Both the position numbers and the translations under genes were made by a program. From Nitrospirales bacterium (lineage in GTDB: Bacteria > Nitrospirota > Nitrospiria > Nitrospirales > UBA8639): a DNA stretch of 64,000 bases. The stretch is taken from NCBI GenBank assembly GCA_021604145.1, contig BQIX01000001.1:186001-250000 (forward strand). Reading direction: 5' to 3'. Within the stretch, counting starts at the first letter, position 1. Each line of letters starts with the position of its first letter. Shown here piece by piece: positions 27,157 through 34,784 of the stretch. The notes under the pieces were generated by a model. The model was not told the DNA's origin and did no database searches. It saw nothing but the letters and a program-made list of their open reading frames with translations.

Positions 27157-28542
27157 TTAAATTCCGACATGCCCTCGGAGTATATTGTAGTCATACCCTC
27201 GTGTCCCCGTGCGACGATAGGCGAGATCGTCTTGTTCCATTTGATCAATCAGAGCGGCAACTGTGCCCGTGTCTCCATCTCTCGAACAGACATGTCGTGG
27301 AGTTTCATCATGTAATACTGGACATGGCCGTTCTGCCCAGTCCAAATACACCGTCTCCAATAAGGGTCTCAGTATTTTCTGATCATCTTCTATGGCTACA
27401 ATGACAGGCCTTGCGTTAAAGGTATCAGAGAGTAGGTCAACCTCAGGTGGAATATGAGCTGGAGGTGTCGTGATTTCTCCTCGAAAGTGTAGTGAGAATC
27501 CAAATGTTCGAGCTAGTTCGTGCTTGAGGGTGTCGAGACGTTCTCCAGAATCAGTTTCAACAAAGAGTTGAGTGCGAGTGAGTGTTAATCTCGCCACACA
27601 CAACTCTGAGGTTCCTTGAGTTGCATCGGTATTTTTCTGCTCCCATACCATAACAGTGAAATCATTACCTGACGGTTTCCGGTCAGTGGTTTCAGGTAAA
27701 AAGGCCCGTTCAAATCCTTTAAGCTGATCTAACCCTTTCTCAAAAATTGCTGGCTCTCGATGTTCATAGATTGCTATGGCGTAAAGATAGGACTTGCCAT
27801 TTGCCTCACGGTACTGTACCTGGGAATCTGCCATCCATATTGCGCCACTACGAACTTTTACCAGAGTCCAGAGAAAAACATATCCATATTGTTTAGCAAA
27901 CGCTGGCCATTCTCCTAACGCAAATTGCCCTAACCCTATTTCTATTTCACGACGCTCGTCATCTATTAACGTGAAGAGGGTTTTACCCATGTTTGCTGAC
28001 AGTGTCACTGCTGCTCCAGGAAAGGAGATATGATCAGGTTGACGAATGAGCCGAGTAAGAAGGATTTGGCCTTTTTTAAGAGTGGAGGACAAGATATTCT
28101 CAGTAACACGAAACTCTTGTCCATCACCTAAAGACTTTAGTAAGAGACTGCTGGAATCTGCTCCCACCTCTATCTGTGTGATTTCAAAGACGTCCATATA
28201 TGAATGCCTGACGGCATCCAGCCATTCACGTTCTTCTTGTGGGACATGTTCCGTAATGAGGTCTCTCACCTGTTCAATCAGCGTGGGATGGCCATCAGTC
28301 GGAAAGTAATCGCTATAGAGGTACAACGACGCCAGTTCCACTTCCTCGTGAAGCGGTACGACTTGAAAGGGTTGGCTCGGTTCAAAATAGGGACGTAGTG
28401 CAAACGAAAGTCCTAATTCTCTCTGTGCCTGAAAATCAGGTGCGAGAGCCTGATGCTCTAGACGATCGAATAGTGCTTTTAGCCAAGGATCAACGGTCAT
28501 TTGCTGAAGTAATGGCTTATCGGTGGAACTCAAAGTATTCAT
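27157..28542 (-). CDS. Unknown ~460-residue protein in the hydrogenase cluster
   Basis: 461 residues from ATG 28542, seven bases after the upstream Usp stop; a longer frame would overlap that gene. It is soluble, acidic and without cysteine motifs. The N-terminal half is mixed alpha/beta. The C terminus (ERPCPVLHDETPRHVCSRDG, then TVAALIDQMEQDD and YDYNILRGHVGI) resembles the short TPR-x-A(x)n-V-x-x-L-x-x-M-E helix found at the end of SEC-C and Xre/MbcA-like proteins. I do not recognise a family for the whole. Tight packing between Usp and hydrogenase beta implies co-expression, perhaps a regulator or assembly factor. Confidence 0.75.
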   Translation of the reverse strand: MNTLSSTDKPLLQQMTVDPWLKALFDRLEHQALAPDFQAQRELGLSFALRPYFEPSQPFQVVPLHEEVELASLYLYSDYFPTDGHPTLIEQVRDLITEHVPQEEREWLDAVRHSYMDVFEITQIEVGADSSSLLLKSLGDGQEFRVTENILSSTLKKGQILLTRLIRQPDHISFPGAAVTLSANMGKTLFTLIDDERREIEIGLGQFALGEWPAFAKQYGYVFLWTLVKVRSGAIWMADSQVQYREANGKSYLYAIAIYEHREPAIFEKGLDQLKGFERAFLPETTDRKPSGNDFTVMVWEQKNTDATQGTSELCVARLTLTRTQLFVETDSGERLDTLKHELARTFGFSLHFRGEITTPPAHIPPEVDLLSDTFNARPVIVAIEDDQKILRPLLETVYLDWAERPCPVLHDETPRHVCSRDGDTGTVAALIDQMEQDDLAYRRTGTRGYDYNILRGHVGI

Positions 28543-28549
28543 GGTTATT

Positions 28550-29524
28550 CTACTGAGGGGATTCCTGAACAGTCTCTTTCTGGGTATGTTCAGAATCATG
28601 TTTAAATTTTGGGCTTTTGACTGTGAGGACCGGAACTGGAGATTGGCGAAGGACCGCCGCCGCAACATTTCCCATGACTAAGCGTCGGAGTCCTCGACGT
28701 CCATGAGTTCCCATGACAATAAGATCAGCACCTGATTCAGTCAGTGCCTCGACAATGGCTTCGGAGACAGATTTGGTCTTAATCATATACCTGGCAGTAA
28801 TCCCTTGTCTGGTGAACGCGTCAGTCAGGGAAGCTAACCGCGTTTTCACTTCCTCACGGTGCTGCTGGTCTTCCACGGGATGACTCAGAGTGAAATCTAA
28901 ACTATAAGAAAAGGGTTCCAGTACATGGAGCAAGGTGATTGAGGCCTCAAAGGACTTCTCAAGATTGTCGGCATATTCGTATGCCTCAAGGGAGCAATCA
29001 GAGAAATCTATGGGAAGGAGGATATGACGAGGAGCAGCGCTAGCAGTCTCAGCTTTCGGTTCGCCAGTTGTCGTCGTTTGCCCACGTTCCATATTTCGAA
29101 CACTGAGAACTGGGCACGGAGCCTTACAGATTACGCGTTCAGCTACACTTCCCATCAAGACCCGATCAATTCCTGTCCATCCATGGGTTCCCATAATAAC
29201 GAGATCGGTTTGAGACGATACGGCAAGGCCAGATATTTCGTCCGAGGGTATGCCGTGAAGAAGATGCCACTGAACTTCCGATACTCTTTCTCTTGCTTGC
29301 ATAACAAGAGTCTCCAATTGGGCCTGTGAAGTCTTCTCTTGCGCTTTGATGTAATTATTTGCGCTAAAAGAAGTGAGGTAGATAGGAGGAAGAATGCCTA
29401 TCACATGGACGATGTCCAGTTTAGCCTCCCATGCCTCTGCCCACTTCAGTGCCATGTGAACACTTCGTTCGGACGAGGGAGAAAAATCAGTAGCTAAGAG
29501 TATGCGGCGAATGAATGTGTTCAT
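28550..29524 (-). CDS. Tandem-domain universal stress protein
   Basis: 324 residues with two typical Usp domains. Domain 1 runs from RRILLATDFSPSSERSVHMAL to VIMGTHGWTGIDRVLMGSVAERVI. Domain 2 runs from HILLPIDFSDCSLEAYEYA to VMGTHGRRGLRRLVMGNVAAAVL. Both keep the Gly-rich ATP-binding loop, though in the second the final Ser is Asn. A charged tail ends the protein. It lies inside the minus-strand cluster between the cupredoxin and the unknown 461-residue protein, 44 and 7 bases away, and is probably co-transcribed with the hydrogenase genes. Confidence 0.92.
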   Translation of the reverse strand: MNTFIRRILLATDFSPSSERSVHMALKWAEAWEAKLDIVHVIGILPPIYLTSFSANNYIKAQEKTSQAQLETLVMQARERVSEVQWHLLHGIPSDEISGLAVSSQTDLVIMGTHGWTGIDRVLMGSVAERVICKAPCPVLSVRNMERGQTTTTGEPKAETASAAPRHILLPIDFSDCSLEAYEYADNLEKSFEASITLLHVLEPFSYSLDFTLSHPVEDQQHREEVKTRLASLTDAFTRQGITARYMIKTKSVSEAIVEALTESGADLIVMGTHGRRGLRRLVMGNVAAAVLRQSPVPVLTVKSPKFKHDSEHTQKETVQESPQ

Positions 29525-29568
29525 TTGGAGATATTCCTGAAATTCTTTCGTGCGAAACAGTATATTGA

Positions 29569-29994
29569 TTATGCCGTCCCTGCACTGATTAAAAGAATTT
29601 CTCCTTTCATGTCAGGATGAATAGAACATTGGAAATGATATCGTCCTGATTCACGAATCACAAAGTGAAACGTCGCCTTATGGCCTGGTTCAATAAACGC
29701 TCCTCCGACGTCATTTCCGTAAGCAATGACTCCCCCACTTTCCACTCGAGTATTGGAATTGTAAAAGATTGAAGATCCGAAGTCGTGACGAACTTCATCT
29801 TTATTGACGACGTTAATGACTGTTTGGGCATTGAGTTGAAGAGGCATTTGCGTTGAACGAAATTCGAAATCTTTAATGAGCACATCAACATATTGCTCAG
29901 ATTGAGAATGTCCCAGCGACAATCCTATTCCCCAAATGCCAATCACGACCAGCAATCCGATGAGCATTCTGCTAGTGATGTATTTGAGTCGCAT
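29569..29994 (-). CDS. Cupredoxin (plastocyanin-like) exported protein
   Basis: 141 residues with a signal peptide or membrane anchor (RMLIGLLVVIGIWGIGLSLG). The blue-copper ligands are visible: His in EVRHDFGSSIF and the Cys-x-x-His-x-x-Met loop in YHFQCSIHPDMKGEI. It would carry single electrons in the periplasm, alongside the c-type cytochromes encoded on both sides. The gene is 50 bases from the upstream cytochrome c and 44 from the downstream Usp. Confidence 0.88.
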   Translation of the reverse strand: MRLKYITSRMLIGLLVVIGIWGIGLSLGHSQSEQYVDVLIKDFEFRSTQMPLQLNAQTVINVVNKDEVRHDFGSSIFYNSNTRVESGGVIAYGNDVGGAFIEPGHKATFHFVIRESGRYHFQCSIHPDMKGEILLISAGTA

Positions 29995-30044
29995 AGTCTG
30001 ATTTCTCCTCTTCCTCAGGCCAATGTGTTAAGAGATAAACGAAG

Positions 30045-30512
30045 TCAGTTTGTCTTATCTGCATCCGGCGGCGGTTCAGGACTTTTCGGAAACGTGGCCA
30101 GGTATCGGAGGATTTTCCATATCTCCTGGTCGGTTAACAGACTCTGGGATTCCAACATTCCTGTCCCTGCACTTCCGTTCTTAATAGTCCAAAACAGTTC
30201 TCCCTCATTGCGATGTTTCCAAAAGTCATGCTTTCGAAAGTTTCTGGGTGGAGTGTGTAGTTTGATTGATCCAGTACCTTTACCATCGCCATACGTTCCA
30301 TGGCATCGAATGCACAAACCCTTACCCTCGTAAAGAGTTTTTCCTTCATCAATGACGTGTTGAGATCGCGGGAGAGGGTTGACCAGCGCACGAGCTTCAA
30401 GACGATGGGTTGTAGGAACCTTGGAGTGCATAAACGCAGAGCCTCCCGCGCAACTGATCAGTGAACACATAAGCCAAATAATCCCTCCATGTTGTACCTG
30501 TGAAAATCTCAT
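30045..30512 (-). CDS. Monohaem cytochrome c, probable lipoprotein
   Basis: 155 residues. The N terminus IIWLMCSLISCAGGS has a lipobox-like Leu-Ile-Ser-Cys, suggesting lipid anchoring. The haem motif is CIRCHGTYGDGKGTG, and GTGMLESQSLLTDQEIWKILRYLATF gives the Met ligand and last helix. It resembles the fourth domain of the tetrahaem cytochrome at 22520-23953. It lies 104 bases after hsp20 and 50 before the cupredoxin, so it probably belongs to the same transcript. Confidence 0.87.
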   Translation of the reverse strand: MRFSQVQHGGIIWLMCSLISCAGGSAFMHSKVPTTHRLEARALVNPLPRSQHVIDEGKTLYEGKGLCIRCHGTYGDGKGTGSIKLHTPPRNFRKHDFWKHRNEGELFWTIKNGSAGTGMLESQSLLTDQEIWKILRYLATFPKSPEPPPDADKTN

Positions 30513-30616
30513 AATTTCTTTCCCAAAACCTTATACAAGAACTTGTCGCTGAGGAATGTAGAGTTCCTCTTCCACACATCGATCCACCGACGACCGCTGC
30601 ATCTCATACGCGAACG

Positions 30617-31072
30617 TTACCCCACCTTCACTTCGATGCTTTTAGGTTTGGCTTTATGTGTTTTCGGAAGATGTACCTTGAGAAGCCCGTCCTTAAACTC
30701 TGCTGACACTTGCTCCGCATCGGCGTCTTCAGGGACGGTGAATGTACGAGCAAAGCTTCCGTACGCCCGCTCAATTCGATGGACTTTTTTGCTTTTTTCT
30801 TCTTTCTCGTATTTTCGTTCACCCGTGATACTCAAGACATCATTTTGTACCGAAATTTTCACTTCGTCGCTTTTCACTTCGGGGAGCTCGGCCTTAATCA
30901 CATACTCTTTTTCATCTTCCGAAATGTCTACAAGAGGAGCCCACTGAGCCACGCTCAATGCTTCTTGATTGCCACCACGTTGCTTGACTGGTGCACGTCC
31001 GAACAAGGTTGAAAGCCGGTTTTGGAGGTCGTCTAATTCACTTAATGGGTCCCATCGGGTCAGTGTGTTCAT
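30617..31072 (-). CDS. Hsp20-family small heat-shock protein
   Basis: 151 residues. The alpha-crystallin domain runs from about residue 45 (WAPLVDISEDEKEYVIKAELPEV) through SVQNDVLSITGERKYE to FSRTFTV-like YGSFARTFTVPEDADAEQ, ending with the conserved DGLLKVHLPK. It is an ATP-independent holdase chaperone. It is the first gene of a long minus-strand run that includes cytochromes, cupredoxin, Usp and hydrogenase. A near-consensus sigma-54 promoter lies 71-86 bases upstream, which is unusual for an Hsp20 gene and suggests control by an NtrC-type activator. Confidence 0.93.
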   Translation of the reverse strand: MNTLTRWDPLSELDDLQNRLSTLFGRAPVKQRGGNQEALSVAQWAPLVDISEDEKEYVIKAELPEVKSDEVKISVQNDVLSITGERKYEKEEKSKKVHRIERAYGSFARTFTVPEDADAEQVSAEFKDGLLKVHLPKTHKAKPKSIEVKVG

Positions 31073-31142
31073 CGTCCTTCTCCATTTTTGGAATACATAA
31101 AATATGACTAGAAGTCTTCATGTCCTGTTAGGTGAGAGATGA

Positions 31143-31158
31143 AGCAAGCTACGTACCA
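31143..31158 (-). promoter_or_regulatory. Sigma-54 promoter of hsp20
   Basis: Minus-strand TGGTACGTAGCTTGCT matches the sigma-54 consensus TGGCACGNNNNTTGCW with one mismatch. The GG and GC are ten bases apart. The start site would fall about 58-60 bases before the hsp20 ATG. The rest of 31159-31612 holds no gene I can support. Confidence 0.7.
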
Positions 31159-31612
31159 TCACTGTGGCCCAAAATACTTTTATATGTGGTGAATATGTAG
31201 AGAATTTTTTTCCAAGCGTCTTCTCATGTTCTCAATGCTGTGGAAAGGCGCCTCACCTATTTTCTAGAGAAATGGGGCAGAACACCTCAAAAGTCATGGA
31301 CTAGGTCGTGAATGAGAAAACAGGAAAATACTGAATTTCGTTCCAAGACAATGGGGGGATCAAGACTCTGGCACAGAGAGAGCAATGTTTGGATGTTCTG
31401 TTTTAATAGCTGAGGTTAGCGACAAAGATTGGCGTTTTTTTGTTGTGGACGACCATACTTGCAGCTCGCAAGTAGTATCATAAATTGTTTCGTTCTGGGC
31501 GAGCAGAACGGGATGACAAACTCACAGAACACGATCTTGGCCAGATGGCCAGAGATACATGCACTGAGAGGTCCTTCATGACGCTTGGCTATGATGTTTC
31601 GTTCAGAGGTAC

Positions 31613-32500
31613 TTATGTAGTTCCGTACTGCGCTTCACGTACAATAAAAACTGGACAGTCAGCTTGATGAAGCACGCTGTGAGAAACACTTCCGAGTAAG
31701 AAGCGAGAAATGCCGTGTCGTCCATGAGAGCCCATCATTATCATGTCGGCCTTATTGGCACGTTGTTGTTCCAAGATGGCGTAGGAAGGATCTCCTAATC
31801 CGACATAGCTGGTTGCTGGATACCCCATGGTGCCTAGCTTGACAGTGAGAGAGTCGAGTTGTTCTTGTGCGTGTGTGATCGCATGCTCTTCTATCAACTT
31901 GCTTTGTCCTAAAGTGATAGGCCAAGGGGTTTGAGGCTGAGGCCATACCAGCATGAGTTGAATCTCCACAGACTCGCGAAAGGGCTTTTCTGCTAAAAAC
32001 TTAAATGCCACGTGAGCATCCTCTTCTCCCTCAACTGGCAGAAGTATTTTTCGTAAAGAGGCCAAAGGATCTTTGAAAATAACGGTCGAACAAGGCGCAT
32101 GGAGCACGGTACGGTGAGAGACACTTCCCAATAGGAGTTCCTTCATTTTTCCTAACCCTCGGGCTCCTATCAGGATCACGTCAGGAAGAGCCGACTGTGC
32201 GGTTTCCAATATGACCTGCGCTGGAGATCCGATTTGATGAATTTGTTGCGCTGGTCCAAAATCCCTCGGTAAATCTTGAACCGCATTGGTAAGCAAGGCA
32301 TTTCCTTTCTGACGCAATTGCTTTTCAATGTTATCACGCACTTGATCGCGGACTTCAGATGTAATCATAGGATGGTCTAATTCCGGCAGCGTCAGTGCAT
32401 GCACGAGGGTTAATTCTTCCGGAGGCTTGAAATGTGCAAGAGCATGAACTGCATTCATTGACTGAGTCGAACCATCGATTGCAACAAGCAATTTCATCTC
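31613..32500 (-). CDS. Tandem-domain universal stress protein
   Basis: 295 residues from ATG 32500, preceded by AAGGA; a frame start nine codons earlier lacks a site. Domain 1 opens KLLVAIDGSTQSMNAVHAL and closes LIGARGLGKMKELLLGSVSHRTV. Domain 2 opens ILLPVEGEEDAHVAFKF and closes MGSHGRHGISRFLLGSVSHSV. It is the closest in pattern to the Usp at 6738-7601, including the SVSHxV ends. It has its own excellent sigma-54 promoter (32561-32576) and is divergent from the NtrC-type regulator. Confidence 0.93.
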   Translation of the reverse strand, partial: EMKLLVAIDGSTQSMNAVHALAHFKPPEELTLVHALTLPELDHPMITSEVRDQVRDNIEKQLRQKGNALLTNAVQDLPRDFGPAQQIHQIGSPAQVILETAQSALPDVILIGARGLGKMKELLLGSVSHRTVLHAPCSTVIFKDPLASLRKILLPVEGEEDAHVAFKFLAEKPFRESVEIQLMLVWPQPQTPWPITLGQSKLIEEHAITHAQEQLDSLTVKLGTMGYPATSYVGLGDPSYAILEQQRANKADMIMMGSHGRHGISRFLLGSVSHSVLHQADCPVFIVREAQYGTT

Positions 32501-32560
32501 GTAATTCCTTTTTATGAATTTCCACAAGATCCAAGAGTAAGTCGCACATGAATTAAAGTG

Positions 32561-32576
32561 AGCAAGAGGAGTGCCA
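32561..32576 (-). promoter_or_regulatory. Sigma-54 promoter of a Usp gene
   Basis: Minus-strand TGGCACTCCTCTTGCT has a complete TGGCAC at -24 and TTGCT at -12, with the invariant GG/GC ten bases apart. It is 61 bases upstream of the Usp start. The remaining 316 bases before the divergent regulator include a GGGGC-tattt-GCCCC hairpin at 32778-32792. Confidence 0.75.
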
Positions 32577-32892
32577 CTGCGGTTATTGCGATGAATGGAG
32601 ATGAGCAGGAAAAGAAAGGGATATTCATGTGAGTCTAGTTGATTTAATGAATTCTAGGGTAAAAGTGACGATGAATCATTGAACTCAACTCTCCTTACTA
32701 GATTATGGATTACTTTAATCACAAAAGATGGATGAAGAAATTTGTCCTATTTTGCTACAGTGAATATAGCGAATGCAGGGGCTATTTGCCCCAAAGTCTG
32801 GAAGTGAAGCTATTTGAACAGAAAGATGTTTTGTAGCGTAAGAAGTAGGAGGAGCTAGCGTTAGATTTTTAAACCAGTAACTTAGGTGGTGT

Positions 32893-34266
32893 ATGGTTCA
32901 AGACCCAAATCGAATTCTGATCGTTGATGACGATCCAGAGATGCGAAATGTACTCCGTGATATTTTACTCGATCAATCCTATCATGTTGAAACAGCTCAA
33001 GAGGGACGAGAGGCTTTGCAACGACTTGCCAACCAACCATTCTCTATCGTCTTGACTGATCTTCGAATGAAAGGGATGGATGGTTTAGAGCTCCTTCAAG
33101 AAGTCGCGAAGAATCATCAAGAATGCAACCTTATCATGATGACAGCATTTGGGACCGTTGAAACGGCTGTTGAAGCTATGAGGAAGGGAGCTTTTGATTA
33201 CCTCACCAAGCCGATTAAGACGGAAGAGCTTTTGGTGACGGTTGATAAGGCTATGCGCGAGGCACTGTTGCGCCGTGAAGTTAAGTATCTTCGAAAGCAG
33301 GTATATCGGGAATTCTCGTTTGATCAAATTCTCGGAAAAAGCAAACCCATGCGTGAGGTGTTTGACCTTATTCGTCGTGTCGCCGATTCACAAACGAATA
33401 TCTTAATTACTGGAGAAAGTGGAACAGGCAAGGAGCTTGTGGCCAAGGCTATTCATTTTAATAGCCAACGTCAGTCAGCTCCCTTCGTTCCAGTGAATTG
33501 TGCGGCCATTCCCGAGCAATTGCTCGAAAGCGAATTGTTTGGTCACGTGAGGGGCGCATTTACGGACGCCAAATCGGATAAACGGGGTCTGTTCGAGGAA
33601 GCACAAGGCGGCACACTCTTTCTGGATGAGATTAGTGAATTGCCCATGATGCTTCAAGCCAAATTACTTCGAGCAGTGCAGGAACGAGAAATTCGACGAG
33701 TTGGTGCCACTCGCTCTAGCCCTATCGATGTCCGGATCATTGCCGCAACAAATGTGAAGTTAGAGGAAGAAGTGAAAGCCAAGAATTTTCGAGAAGATCT
33801 CTACTATCGGTTAAATGTAATTGAAATTCGTCTCCCAGCGCTTCGTGAACGTAAGGAAGATATTCCACTATTAGTTCAAGGGTTACTTGAGAAAAGTATT
33901 GCTGGACAGCAAAAGAGCATCCATGAAGTCGTCGAAGGGGCTCTTGCTCGATTATTGGATTATCAATGGCCAGGGAATGTTCGAGAACTTGAAAATATCA
34001 TTGAACGGGCTGCCACACTTTGCCCAGGAGAAAAAATCACCCTGGAGGATTTACCTCCGGTCATTCGTGAGGTCCGAGGTGAAGGGCAATTGGTTGAAGA
34101 TGCGGTCGATCGAATGCTTCCCTTAGAAGAATTAGAGCAAACGTACATTCGGCGAATTCTTGAAAAAATGGGTGGTAATAAATATCAAGCGGCTCAAGTG
34201 TTGGGAATTGACCGGAAAACTCTGTACAGGAAATTAGGTGAAATGGAAGAGAGGAGTAAAGTCTAA
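32893..34266 (+). CDS. NtrC/AtoC-family sigma-54-dependent response regulator
   Basis: 457 residues. The receiver domain starts RILIVDDDPEMRNVL, with the phosphorylation Asp in VLTDLRMKGMDG. The AAA+ domain has Walker A GESGTGKELVAKAIH, the sigma-54 contact loop as GAFTDA rather than GAFTGA, and Walker B GGTLFLDEISELP. A Fis-type HTH ends the protein (GGNKYQAAQVLGIDRKTLYRKL). It activates sigma-54 promoters after phosphorylation. The matching PAS kinase is downstream, past an inserted four-helix-bundle gene. Five good sigma-54 promoters within about 9 kb are its likely targets; that link is inference. Confidence 0.93.
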   Translation: MVQDPNRILIVDDDPEMRNVLRDILLDQSYHVETAQEGREALQRLANQPFSIVLTDLRMKGMDGLELLQEVAKNHQECNLIMMTAFGTVETAVEAMRKGAFDYLTKPIKTEELLVTVDKAMREALLRREVKYLRKQVYREFSFDQILGKSKPMREVFDLIRRVADSQTNILITGESGTGKELVAKAIHFNSQRQSAPFVPVNCAAIPEQLLESELFGHVRGAFTDAKSDKRGLFEEAQGGTLFLDEISELPMMLQAKLLRAVQEREIRRVGATRSSPIDVRIIAATNVKLEEEVKAKNFREDLYYRLNVIEIRLPALRERKEDIPLLVQGLLEKSIAGQQKSIHEVVEGALARLLDYQWPGNVRELENIIERAATLCPGEKITLEDLPPVIREVRGEGQLVEDAVDRMLPLEELEQTYIRRILEKMGGNKYQAAQVLGIDRKTLYRKLGEMEERSKV

Positions 34267-34278
34267 AGTATAAATATG

Positions 34279-34313
34279 AGTTTCAAGTTTCAAGTTTCAG
34301 GTTCAAAGTTTAA
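34279..34313. repeat. Left flank of four-helix-bundle insertion (TTTCAAG/TTTCAGG repeat)
   Basis: Repeated TTTCAAG units lead into GTTTCAGGTTCAAAGTTTAA. The inverted counterpart is at 34743-34777, on the other side of the four-helix-bundle gene. A related run lies at 36734-36778 after the kinase gene. Confidence 0.6.
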
Positions 34314-34334
34314 TGTTAAAGCGTAGGAGAACAA

Positions 34335-34724
34335 TTGGGAAAAGTTGAATGCTTTGAAGATCTTCAAGTCTGGCAAAAAGCAAGAATACTTTGTCATGAA
34401 ATCTATCATGTGTCTAGCCGCAGAGAGTTTGCTAAGGATTTTGGACTTCGTGACCAGGTTCGGAGGGCCAGTGTATCGATCTTGTCAAATATTGCAGAGG
34501 GTTTTGAGCGAGATGGTTCGAAAGAATTTATTCAGTTCCTTTCACTTGCCAAAGGATCTGCTGGCGAGTTCAGGGCTCAATTGTATGTGGCGAGTGATCA
34601 ATCATATTTGACAGAAAAAGAATTTGATAAATTGAAAGGTCAAGTTCAAGAAGTTATTCGTTTAACAAATGAGCTCATGAAATATCTTCGCAACTCAAAT
34701 CTTAAGGGTAACAAATTCAAGTAA
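34335..34724 (+). CDS. Four-helix-bundle protein (23S rRNA intervening-sequence type)
   Basis: 129 residues from TTG 34335, with AGGAG six bases upstream. The family signature is clear: FEDLQVWQKARILCHEIY, then FGLRDQVRRASVSILSNIAEG and SKEFIQFLSLAKGSAGEFRAQL. These proteins are known from intervening sequences in bacterial 23S rRNA and as orphan genes scattered in genomes; their function is unsettled. Here the gene sits between a response regulator and its kinase and is flanked by inverted TTTCAGG-type repeats. It looks like a mobile or selfish insertion and not a signalling component. Confidence 0.88.
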   Translation: MGKVECFEDLQVWQKARILCHEIYHVSSRREFAKDFGLRDQVRRASVSILSNIAEGFERDGSKEFIQFLSLAKGSAGEFRAQLYVASDQSYLTEKEFDKLKGQVQEVIRLTNELMKYLRNSNLKGNKFK

Positions 34725-34742
34725 TTTTTCAGGTACTTTTAG

Positions 34743-34777
34743 CTTGAGACTTGAACGTGAGACTTTAAACCTGAAAC
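34743..34777. repeat. Right flank of four-helix-bundle insertion (inverted)
   Basis: The reverse complement reads GTTTCAGGTTTAAAGTCTCA and continues with CTTGAAC-like units, matching 34279-34313 in inverted orientation (GTTTCAGGTT-C/T-AAAGT). It ends directly before the kinase ATG at 34785. Confidence 0.6.
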
Positions 34778-34784
34778 AACTAAC

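Noticed and set aside
31369-31384. Plus-strand TGGCACAGAGAGAGCA, which looks like a sigma-54 promoter.
   Set aside because: No plus-strand gene follows it; it runs into the 3' end of a minus-strand Usp gene, and the -12 box lacks TT.
34279-34777. A CRISPR-like reading of the TTTCAAG repeats.
   Set aside because: Units are short, adjacent and without uniform spacers, and no cas genes are present; they fit insertion flanks better.
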